Below are positions 16,941-26,496 of a stretch of 64,000 nucleotides of DNA, piece after piece. How positions within the stretch are numbered: the stretch's first letter is position 1; each line of letters opens with the position of its first letter. The notes under the pieces were generated by a model that had not been told where the DNA came from, searched no databases, and was given only the letters and a program-made list of their open reading frames with translations. The stretch covers positions 372,001 to 436,000 of the forward strand of contig NZ_JAGSPB010000001.1 in assembly GCF_019204025.1 (NCBI RefSeq), given 5' to 3'. The DNA is from Erythrobacter ani (lineage in GTDB: Bacteria; Pseudomonadota; Alphaproteobacteria; Sphingomonadales; Sphingomonadaceae). The position numbers were made by a program, and so were the translations under genes.

Positions 16941-18410
16941 CTACGCCGAGGCGTCTTCCAGGCCGGGGACCATCACCGTCCGCGCTCCGCCAAAATCTTC
17001 ACGGACGACGATGACGCCCTGCTTCTCCAGATGATCGAGCAACCGACGAATGCGACCGGGAGAGCTGGTTCCGTAGGCTCTCGCCAGAGCGTCCTCATCC
17101 ACTTCGGTTTCGCCTGCATGGGCCGCGCGGGCGATTACGAGCCATGGCGCCAGCAAATCCTGCTCAACGCTCTTGGCCAGACTCAGAATGCGGGCGCGCG
17201 TGGCTTCATCGAGATCACCCAGCCCCGCTCCAGCAATGGCAAAGTCGCGGCGGAACGCCTGCATGTCCGGCATCGGCCCGATAATGCGTTCGCGGCGGCA
17301 ATGCATCAGGAACGTCTGATATTGCCCGCTGGCGGACTGAAAAGCCGCCTCGCTCGAGCTTGCGAGCTCCTCAATGATCTCAGCGATCCGCTGCTGCACG
17401 TCGGTCTGTGGTTCGGCTGCGTCGCCATTGAGGGTCGCCTCTTCGCTGCTCACGATCCGCTGCTCGACAGCCTCGATTGGCGGTGCAGCTGGCGGTGGAG
17501 GAGACGGAGAAGCCTGCGCAGTCTCGGCCGCAAGGTCGCGTGTCAGCAGCGCTTCCATGTCAGCCGGACCCTCCGATGGCATCGGCATCAAACCGCCCAC
17601 ATCGTCCTTCTTCCCCGATTTCACGGGCCCGATCTTGACGGCAACCGGACGGCGGCTGATCGCGGGTCCGAGTGCGAGAAAATAGCCCCGCTCCAGCTCG
17701 CGGATACGTTCGGCCTGACGCCGCTCCATCCCCAACAGATCGGCGGCGCGCACCATATCGATATCGAGGAAGGTGCGGCCCATCAGGAAGTTCGAAGCTT
17801 CCGCCGCCACATTCTTGGCGAGCTTTGCCAGCCGCTGCGTCGCGACGATCCCCGCAAGGCCGCGCTTTCGCCCTCGGCACATGAGGTTCGTCATCGCGCC
17901 CAACGTCATTCGCCGCGTATCCTCGGCAATTTCGCCCGCCACCGATGGCGCAAACATTTGCGCTTCATCCACCACGACGAGCGCAGGAAACCAGTGTTCG
18001 CGCGGGGCATCGAACAGCGCGGCGATAAACTGTGCAGCGCAGCGGATCTGTTGTTCGACCTCAAGGCCCTCCAGCGCCAGCACGACGCTTGCCCGGTGTT
18101 CGCGGATCCGGCGGGCAAGCGCCTCGATCTCGGGCGGGGAATAGGCCGCTCCGTCAATCACGATGTGGCCGAATTCGTCGGCGAGCGAGGTAAAGTCGCC
18201 CTCCGGATCGATCACCACCTGCTGCACCATGCGCGCGCTCTCTTCGAGCAGGCGGCGCAGAAGGTGGGATTTACCGCTACCCGAATTGCCCTGCACCAGC
18301 AGGCGCGTGGCGAGCAGTTCCTCAATATCGAACTCGACCGGCGGGCCGGAGGCTTCATGGCCGATGGTGATCTGCGCTTTCACCCCGCATGGGTAGCCAG
18401 CCGAATCCAC
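16941..18410 (-). CDS. HerA/DUF87-like ATPase with C-terminal helical region, up to 489 aa
   Basis: This is a P-loop ATPase of the HerA/FtsK superfamily. Walker A GNSGSGKSHL is at about 41-50 and Walker B LVVVDEAQ at about 144-151; MCRGRKRGLAGIVATQRL fits the sensor/arginine-finger region. A Pro-rich linker (SPPPPAAPP, about 311-322) leads to a C-terminal domain resembling a winged helix (RIRRLLDHLEKQGVIVVRED). Such ATPases move DNA or act in repair, usually with the nuclease NurA, which is not adjacent here. The start is uncertain: GTG 18410, or GTG 18383 giving KAQITIGHEA. Its role in this organism is unknown; it is not a close copy of the HerA-like protein at 42110. Confidence 0.8.
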   Translation of the reverse strand: MDSAGYPCGVKAQITIGHEASGPPVEFDIEELLATRLLVQGNSGSGKSHLLRRLLEESARMVQQVVIDPEGDFTSLADEFGHIVIDGAAYSPPEIEALARRIREHRASVVLALEGLEVEQQIRCAAQFIAALFDAPREHWFPALVVVDEAQMFAPSVAGEIAEDTRRMTLGAMTNLMCRGRKRGLAGIVATQRLAKLAKNVAAEASNFLMGRTFLDIDMVRAADLLGMERRQAERIRELERGYFLALGPAISRRPVAVKIGPVKSGKKDDVGGLMPMPSEGPADMEALLTRDLAAETAQASPSPPPPAAPPIEAVEQRIVSSEEATLNGDAAEPQTDVQQRIAEIIEELASSSEAAFQSASGQYQTFLMHCRRERIIGPMPDMQAFRRDFAIAGAGLGDLDEATRARILSLAKSVEQDLLAPWLVIARAAHAGETEVDEDALARAYGTSSPGRIRRLLDHLEKQGVIVVREDFGGARTVMVPGLEDASA

Positions 18411-18516
18411 AAAGCGGAAGGGCGCATGTGCCTCTAATCCCCAATCGCTTCCTCACGCGCACCCTTTTCCGGCGGGCATTTGCGCGCTAGCAAGCTTGCA
18501 AGCGAGAGGAATTGTC

Positions 18517-20739
18517 ATGCGGAAATGGTTTGTCGGCACCGGTATTGCGGTCGCCGCCTTCATATTGGTTGCAGTGATCGGCCTGATGACGTGGGAGCCA
18601 TTCTATGCGCACCGGGTCGATACGCCGCCACCGGGTGAATACTCGGCTGAAATCATCCGCAGCGAATACGGCGTGCCGCATATCTATGGCGACACCGATC
18701 CGGACGTCGCGTTTGGCGTTGCCATTGCCCAGTCCGAGGATGATTTCTTCACCCTCCAGGACGTGATCGCGATGTCACGCGGGCGTTACGGCGCGATCGC
18801 GGGCGAGGACGGCGCGACATTCGATTATGTGTACCATCTGCTCGATGCGCGCGGCACGGCAGAGCGCGAATATCCATCGCTACCGGAAGACACACGCGCC
18901 CTGTTCGAAGGGTATGCAGCCGGGCTGAACCAGTATGCCAAGGATAATCCCGACGAGGTCAAGCTCGCAAACCTGTTTCCGGTGAATGGCGAGGACGTTG
19001 CCGCCGGTTTCGTGCTGCGCCAGCCTTTCTTCTTCGGCCTTGCAAATGTGATCCAGCCGCTCGTGGCGGGCGAGCCGCTGCGCCGCGAATTCGGGCCGGA
19101 TATTCCCGGCTTCCCGCGGGATGAAACGGGCACTGTGACCGACCGCGAGGAGCAGGCAGGCCTGCTTCACCCGCTCCCGATCGGCGACGACGCGCAATTG
19201 CTCGGGTCGAATGCTTGGGCTGTCGCGCCGGAGAAATCCGGCGGGCCGACGACATTGATTTCCAACTCCCACCAGCCGCTGCGTGGCGGTGTCGCGTGGT
19301 ATGAATTGGTCGTCGAGAGCGGAGAAGGCTGGCACTATGCCGGCGCAAACTTGCCCGGCACGCCCTATCCGGTGCTCGGCCACAACCGCAACCTCGGATG
19401 GACCTACACCGTCAACCGGCCGGATCTGGTCGATGTTTACGAGCTTGAAGTGACGACCTCGCCCGGCATCGATGGCGATGACATCATGTACAAGCTCGAC
19501 GATGAGTGGCTGAAACTCGACGCGAAGACCGTCACGCTCCCTGTAAAAATGGGGCCGGTCACGCTGCCCATTCGCCGCACGATCTATCGCAGCGTCCACG
19601 GGCCCGTGATCAAGAACGACAACGGTTATTTCGCGATCCGGTACGGCGGAATGGACAGCGTGAGGCCGATGGACGCGTTCTACCGGCTCGGAAAATCGCA
19701 GAGCATGGAAGAATGGCTCGCCGTTTATGAACGGCTCGATATCCCGAATTTCAACGCGGTTTACGCAGATGCCGAAGGCAACATCGCCTACATCTACAAC
19801 GCCGCCTTTCCCGACCGGCCCGAACAGGACGAGGTGAAGGCCAATTGGCGCGGCGTCCTGCCCGGAAATCGCAGCGATCTCATCTGGGAAGGCACGGTCG
19901 AATTCGACGAGATTCCCAAGCTCATCAATCCTGAAAGCGGCTGGCTCTACAACGCCAACAACGAACCGTTCACCGCCGCCGGCGAAGGGAGCGATCTGAA
20001 CCCGGACCATTTCTCACCGATCCTCGGCGTAGAGCGCAAACAGACGAACCGGTCCCGCCGCGCATATAAGCTGCTTTCGGAAGCCAGCCTGCTCGACCGC
20101 GAAACGCTGAAGCGGATCAAATACGATACGGCGTATGAGCGGGTGGGTTATGTGGATGACCTGTTCAGCGCGCTGGAAACTCTCGAAGTCGAAGGCGACC
20201 TGGCGGAGGCGCGCGATCTGCTGCTAACCTGGGATTTCAAGGCGGACAATAAAGGCGGAGCAGATGCGCTCGCCCTTCTCATGATCCGCGATTTCATGTC
20301 CGCCGAGTATCAGAACCGCGCCACGCCTGATGTCCGTGAGAAACTGCGCGACGCGGTGGACCATCTCAACGAGCATTTCGGTCGGATCGATCCTCCGATG
20401 TCGGACCTGCTGCGCCTGCGGCAAGGCGATGTCGACCTTCCGCTCGATGGAGGGTCCGACACGCTGCGCGCCTCGACCACCTGGCAAGTCGACGAAGATG
20501 GCCGACTGGGCCTCGTCCACGGTGACAGCTTCATCCAGTGGGTCGAATGGCACGAGGGCGAGCGCGTGACTTCGCGCTCGATCCAGCCTTTCGGCGCTGC
20601 AATTACCCGGCCCGACAGCCCACATCACACCGATCAGATGCAGCTGTTTGTCGATCATGAATTGAAGCCGGTTCATTTCTGGCGCGAAGACGTGATCGCC
20701 AATGCCAAACGGCGCTACACCGTGACCAATGCAGAGTGA
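18517..20739 (+). CDS. Penicillin acylase family protein (Ntn hydrolase), 740 aa
   Basis: This belongs to the penicillin amidase/acyl-homoserine-lactone acylase superfamily, made as a precursor that cuts itself. An N-terminal membrane/signal helix (residues 4-24, FVGTGIAVAAFILVAVIGLM) sends it to the periplasm. The small-chain domain follows (SEYGVPHIYGDTDPDVAFGVAIAQSED). The cleavage junction is LLG|SNAWAV, making Ser231 the N-terminal nucleophile. A beta-chain motif VLGHNRNLGWTYTVN and the long C-terminal region complete it. ATG 18517 follows GAGAGGA. Substrates in the family include beta-lactams and N-acyl-homoserine lactones, so quorum-signal or peptide cleavage is possible but not shown. 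The M16 peptidase gene follows 75 bp later. Confidence 0.9.
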   Translation: MRKWFVGTGIAVAAFILVAVIGLMTWEPFYAHRVDTPPPGEYSAEIIRSEYGVPHIYGDTDPDVAFGVAIAQSEDDFFTLQDVIAMSRGRYGAIAGEDGATFDYVYHLLDARGTAEREYPSLPEDTRALFEGYAAGLNQYAKDNPDEVKLANLFPVNGEDVAAGFVLRQPFFFGLANVIQPLVAGEPLRREFGPDIPGFPRDETGTVTDREEQAGLLHPLPIGDDAQLLGSNAWAVAPEKSGGPTTLISNSHQPLRGGVAWYELVVESGEGWHYAGANLPGTPYPVLGHNRNLGWTYTVNRPDLVDVYELEVTTSPGIDGDDIMYKLDDEWLKLDAKTVTLPVKMGPVTLPIRRTIYRSVHGPVIKNDNGYFAIRYGGMDSVRPMDAFYRLGKSQSMEEWLAVYERLDIPNFNAVYADAEGNIAYIYNAAFPDRPEQDEVKANWRGVLPGNRSDLIWEGTVEFDEIPKLINPESGWLYNANNEPFTAAGEGSDLNPDHFSPILGVERKQTNRSRRAYKLLSEASLLDRETLKRIKYDTAYERVGYVDDLFSALETLEVEGDLAEARDLLLTWDFKADNKGGADALALLMIRDFMSAEYQNRATPDVREKLRDAVDHLNEHFGRIDPPMSDLLRLRQGDVDLPLDGGSDTLRASTTWQVDEDGRLGLVHGDSFIQWVEWHEGERVTSRSIQPFGAAITRPDSPHHTDQMQLFVDHELKPVHFWREDVIANAKRRYTVTNAE

Positions 20740-20813
20740 TTGATCCTTGAATTTCAACAGCTTTTGAACCAGCGTGGTTCGATCAAGCGTTCCTAAACAG
20801 AAAGAGAGTTTTC

Positions 20814-23684
20814 ATGTCGCAGATGAACTCGGCCTACCGCCTCGCCACGACCAGTTTCACCGCAATCGCGCTGGCCATTGCCGCGCCCGCAGTCCCGGCA
20901 TTCGCTGCAGAGGATGGCGCGCCAACTGCCACTGAAAGCGCGGAACCGGGCGACCTCACCCAGCTCGTTTCGCAGGTCGCGATACCTTATGAGCAATTCG
21001 AGCTCGACAACGGCCTGACGGTGATCGTGCATGAAGACCGCAAGGCACCCATTGTCGGCGTCGCGGTGTGGTACAATGTCGGGTCGAAGGACGAACCCGA
21101 AGGCAAGACCGGTTTTGCCCACCTGTTCGAACACCTGATGTTCAACGGCAGCGAGAACGCGCCGAATGACTACTTCCAGTACCTGCAGGAAATCGGCGCC
21201 ACCGATTCCAACGGCACCACCAATTTCGACCGGACGAATTACTTCCAGACCGTCCCGCGCCCTGCTCTCGAACGCGCTCTGTGGCTCGAAAGCGACCGCA
21301 TGGGTTATCTGTTGGGAGCGGTTACGCAGGAAAAACTCGATAATCAGCGCGGCGTTGTCCAGAACGAGAAACGTCAGGGCGACAATCAGCCGGGCGGCCT
21401 CGTCTTTTATGAGATCCTCGACAAGATGTTCCCCGAAGGGCATCCATACGGACATACTCCGATCGGCTCGATGGCGGACCTCGACAGCGCCTCGATGGAA
21501 GACGTGCGGAACTGGTTCCGTGACAAATACGGTCCGAACAATGCGACGATCGTTCTGGCCGGAGACATTTCCGCTGCCGAAGCCCGGCCCATGGTCGAGC
21601 AGTATTTCGGCCCCATCCCGCGTGGGCCGGTGAACAACCCGGCCGAAGCTGCGATCCCCGTGCTCGAAGAGGACATTCGCAGCGTCATGCGCGATCGGGT
21701 CGCGGCGACCACAATCACGAAATACTGGCCTGCCCCCGGCATTACGAGCGAGGAACTGACCGCGCTCAATATCGGCACGAGCATATTCGGCGGGCTGGCC
21801 TCAAGCCGTCTCGACGAAGTGCTGGTCCGCGATGAACAGCTTGCGGTCGGTGTCGGCGCAGGCAATTTCGATTTTCAGCGTATGGGCATCCTGCTTGTCA
21901 ACGCGACGCTCAAACCGGGAGTGGAACTGGCAACGCTCGAGGCGCGCCTCGATGAACTCATTGCAGAATATATCGCCGAAGGCCCGACCGAGGATGAAGT
22001 GCGGCGTGCCGCCACAAGCCAATTGGCGACAACGATCCGCGGTTTGGAGCAGGTCGGCGGTTTCGGCGGCAAGGCCGTGACGCTGGCCCGCGGAGAAGTG
22101 CTGGCAGGCGATCCCGGACTGTTCAAGAAACAGTTCGACACCCTCGCCTCCCTGACCGCCGCCGACGTCAAGGCTGCGATGGAGCGCTGGCTCACCCGGC
22201 CCAGCTTCACCCTGGTCCTCGAACCGGGAGAGCGCGACAGCCAGTATGAAGAAGCGTCGTCGGTGGAAGCCGGAGAAGCGAGCGCTTCCCCGGCAGAACC
22301 GGAAGAGATCACCGTCTCCAAGGTTCGCCCCGCGCCGCCGATCGACACGATTGCATCGCTCGACTTTCCGGAGCTGGAGCGCGCCACGCTCGCGAACGGC
22401 ATGCAGCTTACATACGCGCAGCGCGATGCTGTGCCGGCGACCTATGTGACGATGTCGTTCGATGCAGGCAGCGCGGCCGATCCGGTCGACAAACGCGGCC
22501 TCGAAGACCTCACGCTCGAGCTGTTCGATGAAGGCACGGCCGACCTGACAAGCCAGGACATTGCCGAGCAGCGTGAACGCCTTGGCGCATCGATCTCAAC
22601 GGGAGGCGGCGCCGACCGTTCGACGTTCACGCTGTCCGCGCTCTCATCGAACCTGACTCCGTCGCTAGAACTGCTCAGCAGTGTCGTGCGCGAACCGGCG
22701 TTCAACGCCGCCGATCTCGAGCGCGTCCGCGCCCAGACGATCACCGGGATCAAGCAGCAGCTGACGACACCGCAAGGCATCGCTTTCCGCTCGATCGCAC
22801 CGGAAGTGTTCGGCGCCGCTAGCCCATATGGCGGCAACAGCACGGTCGAAAGTGTCAGCTCGATCTCGCGTGAAGACCTCGTCGCATTCAAGGATACATG
22901 GATTCGTCCGGATAACGGAGAGGTCTTCGTCATCTCCGATCGTCCAATGGCGGAGATCGTCGCCGCGCTGAATGGAGTGTTTGGCGATTGGAACGCACCC
23001 GCTACGGCCAAGGGGACCAAGAGCTTTTCGCTCGATGGAGCGCCGGATGCAGGCAATCGCATCATCCTGATCAACCGCCCGAACAGCCCGCAAAGCTTTA
23101 TCCTCGGCGCACAGCTCACGCCGCTCAACGCCGCCGATGACAGCTATATCGACTTCACCAACGCCAACAATTCGCTTGGCGGCAACTTCCTCGCGCGGCT
23201 CAACATGAATCTGCGCGAGACAAAGGGCTGGAGCTACGGTGTGCGCGGCGGACCGCAGGCGCGTGAGAACGCGGTGGTCTACAACATTTCCGGAGGCGTA
23301 CAGGCAGATCGCACCGGCGATTCGGTCGCAGAGCTTATCCGTGAAACCGGCGAATTCCTGAGCACCAACGGCGTTACCGCAGAGGAATTGGCGCGCAACG
23401 TGGCTTCGGAAATCGGGGAGCTTCCCGGCCGGTTCGAAACATCGCCCGCGGTCTTGGGCGCTATGCAGAGCAACGCGCTTTTTGGCCGGCCGGACGATTA
23501 TTACGAAAGCCTCGTCGCCAAATACGAGGCGCAGACCGCGAGCGGCCTGGACGCTGCGGCCCGCAGCGCCCTCGACGTGAACAAGTTCGTCTGGGTCGTC
23601 GTCGGCGATGCGAGCCAGGTGCAGAGCCAGCTGGAAGCGTTGGGCATGCCGGTCGAAGTGCGCGAGTTGCCCAGCGAAGAATGA
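20814..23684 (+). CDS. Secreted M16 family zinc metallopeptidase, 956 aa
   Basis: This pitrilysin-type peptidase has two M16 units in one chain. A signal peptide covers residues 1-32 (TTSFTAIALAIAAPAVPAFAAE). The zinc motif HxxEH is intact in AHLFEHLMFNG (His103, Glu106, His107), with the third ligand expected in VVQNEKRQ about 75 residues on. The second unit (about 520-930) lacks HxxEH, as is normal for the inactive half, but keeps the RLNMNLRETKGWSYGV segment. An acidic linker (about 475-500) separates the units. It probably degrades small peptides in the periplasm. It follows the penicillin-acylase gene and may be co-expressed with it. Confidence 0.93.
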   Translation: MSQMNSAYRLATTSFTAIALAIAAPAVPAFAAEDGAPTATESAEPGDLTQLVSQVAIPYEQFELDNGLTVIVHEDRKAPIVGVAVWYNVGSKDEPEGKTGFAHLFEHLMFNGSENAPNDYFQYLQEIGATDSNGTTNFDRTNYFQTVPRPALERALWLESDRMGYLLGAVTQEKLDNQRGVVQNEKRQGDNQPGGLVFYEILDKMFPEGHPYGHTPIGSMADLDSASMEDVRNWFRDKYGPNNATIVLAGDISAAEARPMVEQYFGPIPRGPVNNPAEAAIPVLEEDIRSVMRDRVAATTITKYWPAPGITSEELTALNIGTSIFGGLASSRLDEVLVRDEQLAVGVGAGNFDFQRMGILLVNATLKPGVELATLEARLDELIAEYIAEGPTEDEVRRAATSQLATTIRGLEQVGGFGGKAVTLARGEVLAGDPGLFKKQFDTLASLTAADVKAAMERWLTRPSFTLVLEPGERDSQYEEASSVEAGEASASPAEPEEITVSKVRPAPPIDTIASLDFPELERATLANGMQLTYAQRDAVPATYVTMSFDAGSAADPVDKRGLEDLTLELFDEGTADLTSQDIAEQRERLGASISTGGGADRSTFTLSALSSNLTPSLELLSSVVREPAFNAADLERVRAQTITGIKQQLTTPQGIAFRSIAPEVFGAASPYGGNSTVESVSSISREDLVAFKDTWIRPDNGEVFVISDRPMAEIVAALNGVFGDWNAPATAKGTKSFSLDGAPDAGNRIILINRPNSPQSFILGAQLTPLNAADDSYIDFTNANNSLGGNFLARLNMNLRETKGWSYGVRGGPQARENAVVYNISGGVQADRTGDSVAELIRETGEFLSTNGVTAEELARNVASEIGELPGRFETSPAVLGAMQSNALFGRPDDYYESLVAKYEAQTASGLDAAARSALDVNKFVWVVVGDASQVQSQLEALGMPVEVRELPSEE

Positions 23685-23731
23685 CGCGCGGCGATCAGCG
23701 TCGCGGCCACCCTGGGCGCATTGTAAACGAC

Positions 23732-23779
23732 AAGGGCGGGAGCGGGCATTGCCAACTTCCGCCCTTCGCTTTTGCGAAG
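23732..23779 (+). terminator. Probable terminator after the M16 peptidase gene
   Basis: Two overlapping hairpins are present: AAGGGCGG (23732-23739) with CCGCCCTT (23759-23766), and CTTCGC-TTTT-GCGAAG (23764-23779). The first is followed by CGCTTTTGC rather than a long T-run, so termination is likely but not certain. Confidence 0.5.
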
Positions 23780-23909
23780 CCGGATTGAGGTTGAAAGGCA
23801 CTGACACACGTGTAAACAACCGCACCAAGAGTTTCGCGCCCATGCGGGGCGATCACGCTCGAAAACCCTCTTGGGACGGTTTGCTGTCCCGCTTTATATG
23901 GAGATTTAG

Positions 23910-24215
23910 ATGTCTGATGTTTCCGGTTCCTACAACACCACCGTCAAAAGCCCGATGGGCGACCAGAGCGGCACCTTCACCGTAGTCGAGAATGGCGACG
24001 GCACCTTTTCCGGCAAGATGGAAGGCGGCATGGGCTCGATGGACGTCGAAGAAGGTAAGGTCGACGGCAACACCCTCACCTGGAAAATGAACATGACCGT
24101 CCCGATGCCGATGACACTCGATTGCGAAGCCACGGTTGAAGGCGACACGCTCGCAGGCAACGTCAATGCAGGCGCATTCGGCGCGATGCCGCTGACCGGC
24201 ACGAAGACCGCTTAA
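23910..24215 (+). CDS. Small beta-rich protein of unknown function, 101 aa
   Basis: The protein is acidic, lacks a signal peptide and consists of short alternating strands (GTFTVVENGDGTFSGKME, NTLTWKMNMTVPMPMTL, GDTLAGNVNAG) that suggest a small lipocalin- or avidin-like beta sheet. The GDGTF/GDTLAG turns recur. It looks like the conserved 'SGTF...GKM' proteins seen in sphingomonads and other Proteobacteria, for which I know no established role. GGAGATTT precedes ATG 23910 and a strong terminator follows. It is flanked by its own terminators and so is probably a single-gene unit. Confidence 0.7.
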   Translation: MSDVSGSYNTTVKSPMGDQSGTFTVVENGDGTFSGKMEGGMGSMDVEEGKVDGNTLTWKMNMTVPMPMTLDCEATVEGDTLAGNVNAGAFGAMPLTGTKTA

Positions 24216-24233
24216 GGCGTCATTTCAAGATGG

Positions 24234-24268
24234 TGAAAGGCCGCCGGAGCATCTGCCTCCGGCGGCCT
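24234..24268. terminator. Intrinsic terminator after the 101-aa gene
   Basis: A perfect 14-bp stem (AAAGGCCGCCGGAG / CTCCGGCGGCCTTT) with a 7-nt loop is followed by TCTTTTA. It lies between convergent genes and may also stop minus-strand transcripts from the UrcA gene, although the left flank is less T-rich in that direction. Confidence 0.85.
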
Positions 24269-24315
24269 TTCTTTTACGCCGCTTCCACTCGCGGCGAGCT
24301 CATAGGCGGTCGGCC

Positions 24316-24711
24316 CTATTTGGGCATCTCTGTCCGAACTGCCTCTGCCGAAGCGAGGCGTGACTTTGCCAGAGAAGCTTCGACTGCCAGCTGAATATGC
24401 GCCTCGGACTGCATCTGCGCACGTGCCTTGCACCGCTGCGCCATGCGCTTCTGCTCAATATATTTGCGTAAGGTGGGCGCGCTGCGGTTCATGAGGCACG
24501 CTTTGTCTATACCGCGATCGACGCGCGACTGGAGCGCCGCCCGGCCCTCCTCGCTGGTAAGGTCGAGATCATCGTAGGCGATGGCCATCTGCTCCGGCTC
24601 AGCCGTGCTGGAGGGACTCTCCGCTCGCACCCCGCCGGCTCCGGCAACCAAGGCCATCGCCGCGCACAGTAAGGGAAGATGCCGTTTATGGATCATCCGG
24701 CTGCGGTTCAT
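24316..24711 (-). CDS. UrcA family protein, 131 aa
   Basis: A signal peptide (residues 1-30, LLCAAMALVAGAGGVRAE) leads into a domain with the UrcA signature: IAYDDLDLTSEEGRAALQSRV then IDKACLM. UrcA proteins are small, secreted, sphingomonad- and Caulobacter-type proteins named from a uranium-responsive gene; their function is not established. Two cysteines (in DKACLM and QRCKAR) may form a disulfide. The gene is divergent from a CadC-like regulator starting at 24915, which makes that protein a candidate regulator of it. Confidence 0.85.
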   Translation of the reverse strand: MNRSRMIHKRHLPLLCAAMALVAGAGGVRAESPSSTAEPEQMAIAYDDLDLTSEEGRAALQSRVDRGIDKACLMNRSAPTLRKYIEQKRMAQRCKARAQMQSEAHIQLAVEASLAKSRLASAEAVRTEMPK

Positions 24712-24914
24712 GATACGTCTCCTCTTCAGGTCGACGCGTAATCGCGCCGTCGCGAAAAAGAGTGGGCCTTCACGGCCTTACCCAACACAGCCTCGATGTG
24801 ATGAAGGCATGATCGGGGCGCGATCTTATGCTTACGGCGAGCTAATGCGGCTGGATTGCGTGCCCTCGACCGCTATTCTCGCTTCGACTCGAAACGGCGT
24901 GGAGGTGCACGAGA

Positions 24915-26483
24915 ATGGATCAGGAGCAGGAAACCGGCAGCGTCCGCCCGACCGACCTCGCGCATGAGCCCGATTTCCACATCGGTGCGATGCAGGTCCG
25001 CCCGTCGCTGCGCGTTGTCACGTCGGAACAGGGCGAGGAGGTCGTCCTCGAACCGAGAGTGATGCAAGTCTTGGTCGAACTCGCCAAGGCACGCGGCTCT
25101 ATCGTGTCGCGCGATGATCTCACTGCAAGATGCTGGGGCGGGCAGGTTGTCGGTGACGGTTCCATCAACCGCGTGATCTCTTTGCTGCGCGGGCTGGCTG
25201 CGGACATGCCGCATGCGGACTTTTCGATCGAGACCGTTCCCAAGGTCGGTTACCGTCTGATCGCGGAGAGCAATACTGCCGATGATCGCGAAGCGGCCAG
25301 CACAGTCCAACGCAGCGGCTCGATCGACCGGCGCGGAGCGCTTTTGGGAGGCATCGCGGCAGCCGCCGTCATCGCGATCGGGGGTGCCGGATATTCAATG
25401 CTGGGCAACCGGCGCATCCCGCGCGAGGCGCAGCAATTCTTCGAGCGCGGCATGCAGGCGATGCGCGAAGATGACGGACCACAATATCCCTACGCCGCCA
25501 GCCAGTTCAGGGAATCGGTCAGGGTTGCACCGGAATTCGCCGATGGCTGGGGCATGCTTGCGCTCGCATATCAATTCGGCAGTTCGTACCAGCCCGATGA
25601 AGAGCAGGACGCAGCCGAGATGCGGATTCGATCGGCGGCTGACAGGGCGTTTGCGCTCGATACCGACAATCCTGCAGCGAGCGCAGCGCTTGCCTGGCGC
25701 GAACCGGTGTTTCGAAACTGGGCCGACGCCGAAGAGAAATGGCGCGCGCTGATAGCCCATTTCGATGAGCTCGCCGTCGCGCGCTGGGGTCTGGCCTGGG
25801 TGCTATACGAGGTAGGCCGCACGCGTGAAGCCGCAGAAGAGCTCGCGCCCTATGCGCAGGTGGTCAATCGCCCGCATACGCTGGCGCAATTGTACTGGGA
25901 TGCGGGGCGGACCGATGAGGCGGAGATGGTCATCGAACAGGCGCTCGCCACCCGGCCGCGCGACACGGCCACATGGTTTACGCAATACTGGATCTATCTG
26001 AGATCGGGTCAGGAGGCCCGCGCGCTTAGCATGGTCGCCGATCAAAGCGCTCGCCCGCTGGGGATACCCGATGGCGAATTCGGCAGGCTTCGCGCGACGG
26101 CGACCGCCTATGCCGAGCGCACTCCTGCTGCGATCGAGGAAGCGATGTCGGCCAATCTCCTGGCAGCAACGCAGGGACGCCGGTTCTGCGAATCCGCCAT
26201 CGAGGTCGCGTGCGAGCTGGGCCGGACATCGACCGCTTTCGACCTGACGGAATCGTATTTCTTCGATCCGCGCTTTTTCACAGGTGGCAACCGTTTCAGG
26301 GAGCATTCCAGCGTTTACGTCTCGGCACCGCGCACCGGGTTTCTGCTGGCGCCCGCATGCAGGCCGATGTTTGCAAGCCCGCGCTACACCGAAATCCTGA
26401 GCGAGATCGGCCTCGCCGAATACTGGGAGCAAACCGGCACCACACCCGACCGCTGGCCGGTGATCGTCGCGGCACGGGCATAG
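24915..26483 (+). CDS. CadC-like membrane regulator: winged helix, TM segment, TPR-like domain, 522 aa
   Basis: Residues 20-120 form an OmpR/PhoB-type winged helix (VVLEPRVMQVLVELAKARG, INRVISLLRG, IETVPKVGYRLIAE). A single membrane helix follows at about 142-162 (LLGGIAAAAVIAIGGAGYSML), then about 350 residues of TPR-like repeats (FRESVRVAPEFADGWGMLALAYQF, YWDAGRTDEAEMVIEQAL). This is the one-component CadC/ToxR layout, in which the periplasmic part senses and the cytoplasmic part binds DNA. GGAGG precedes ATG 24915. The likely target is the divergent UrcA gene. Signal unknown. Confidence 0.85.
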   Translation: MDQEQETGSVRPTDLAHEPDFHIGAMQVRPSLRVVTSEQGEEVVLEPRVMQVLVELAKARGSIVSRDDLTARCWGGQVVGDGSINRVISLLRGLAADMPHADFSIETVPKVGYRLIAESNTADDREAASTVQRSGSIDRRGALLGGIAAAAVIAIGGAGYSMLGNRRIPREAQQFFERGMQAMREDDGPQYPYAASQFRESVRVAPEFADGWGMLALAYQFGSSYQPDEEQDAAEMRIRSAADRAFALDTDNPAASAALAWREPVFRNWADAEEKWRALIAHFDELAVARWGLAWVLYEVGRTREAAEELAPYAQVVNRPHTLAQLYWDAGRTDEAEMVIEQALATRPRDTATWFTQYWIYLRSGQEARALSMVADQSARPLGIPDGEFGRLRATATAYAERTPAAIEEAMSANLLAATQGRRFCESAIEVACELGRTSTAFDLTESYFFDPRFFTGGNRFREHSSVYVSAPRTGFLLAPACRPMFASPRYTEILSEIGLAEYWEQTGTTPDRWPVIVAARA

Positions 26484-26496
26484 CGCGCGGCAGCAA

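Noticed and set aside
16869..18437. A 522-codon plus-strand frame
   Set aside because: It is antisense to the HerA-like ATPase at 16941-18410 with Walker motifs, and its translation is Arg/His-rich without known domains.
22665..23843. A 392-codon minus-strand frame
   Set aside because: It is antisense to the M16 peptidase gene, and its translation has no recognised domain.
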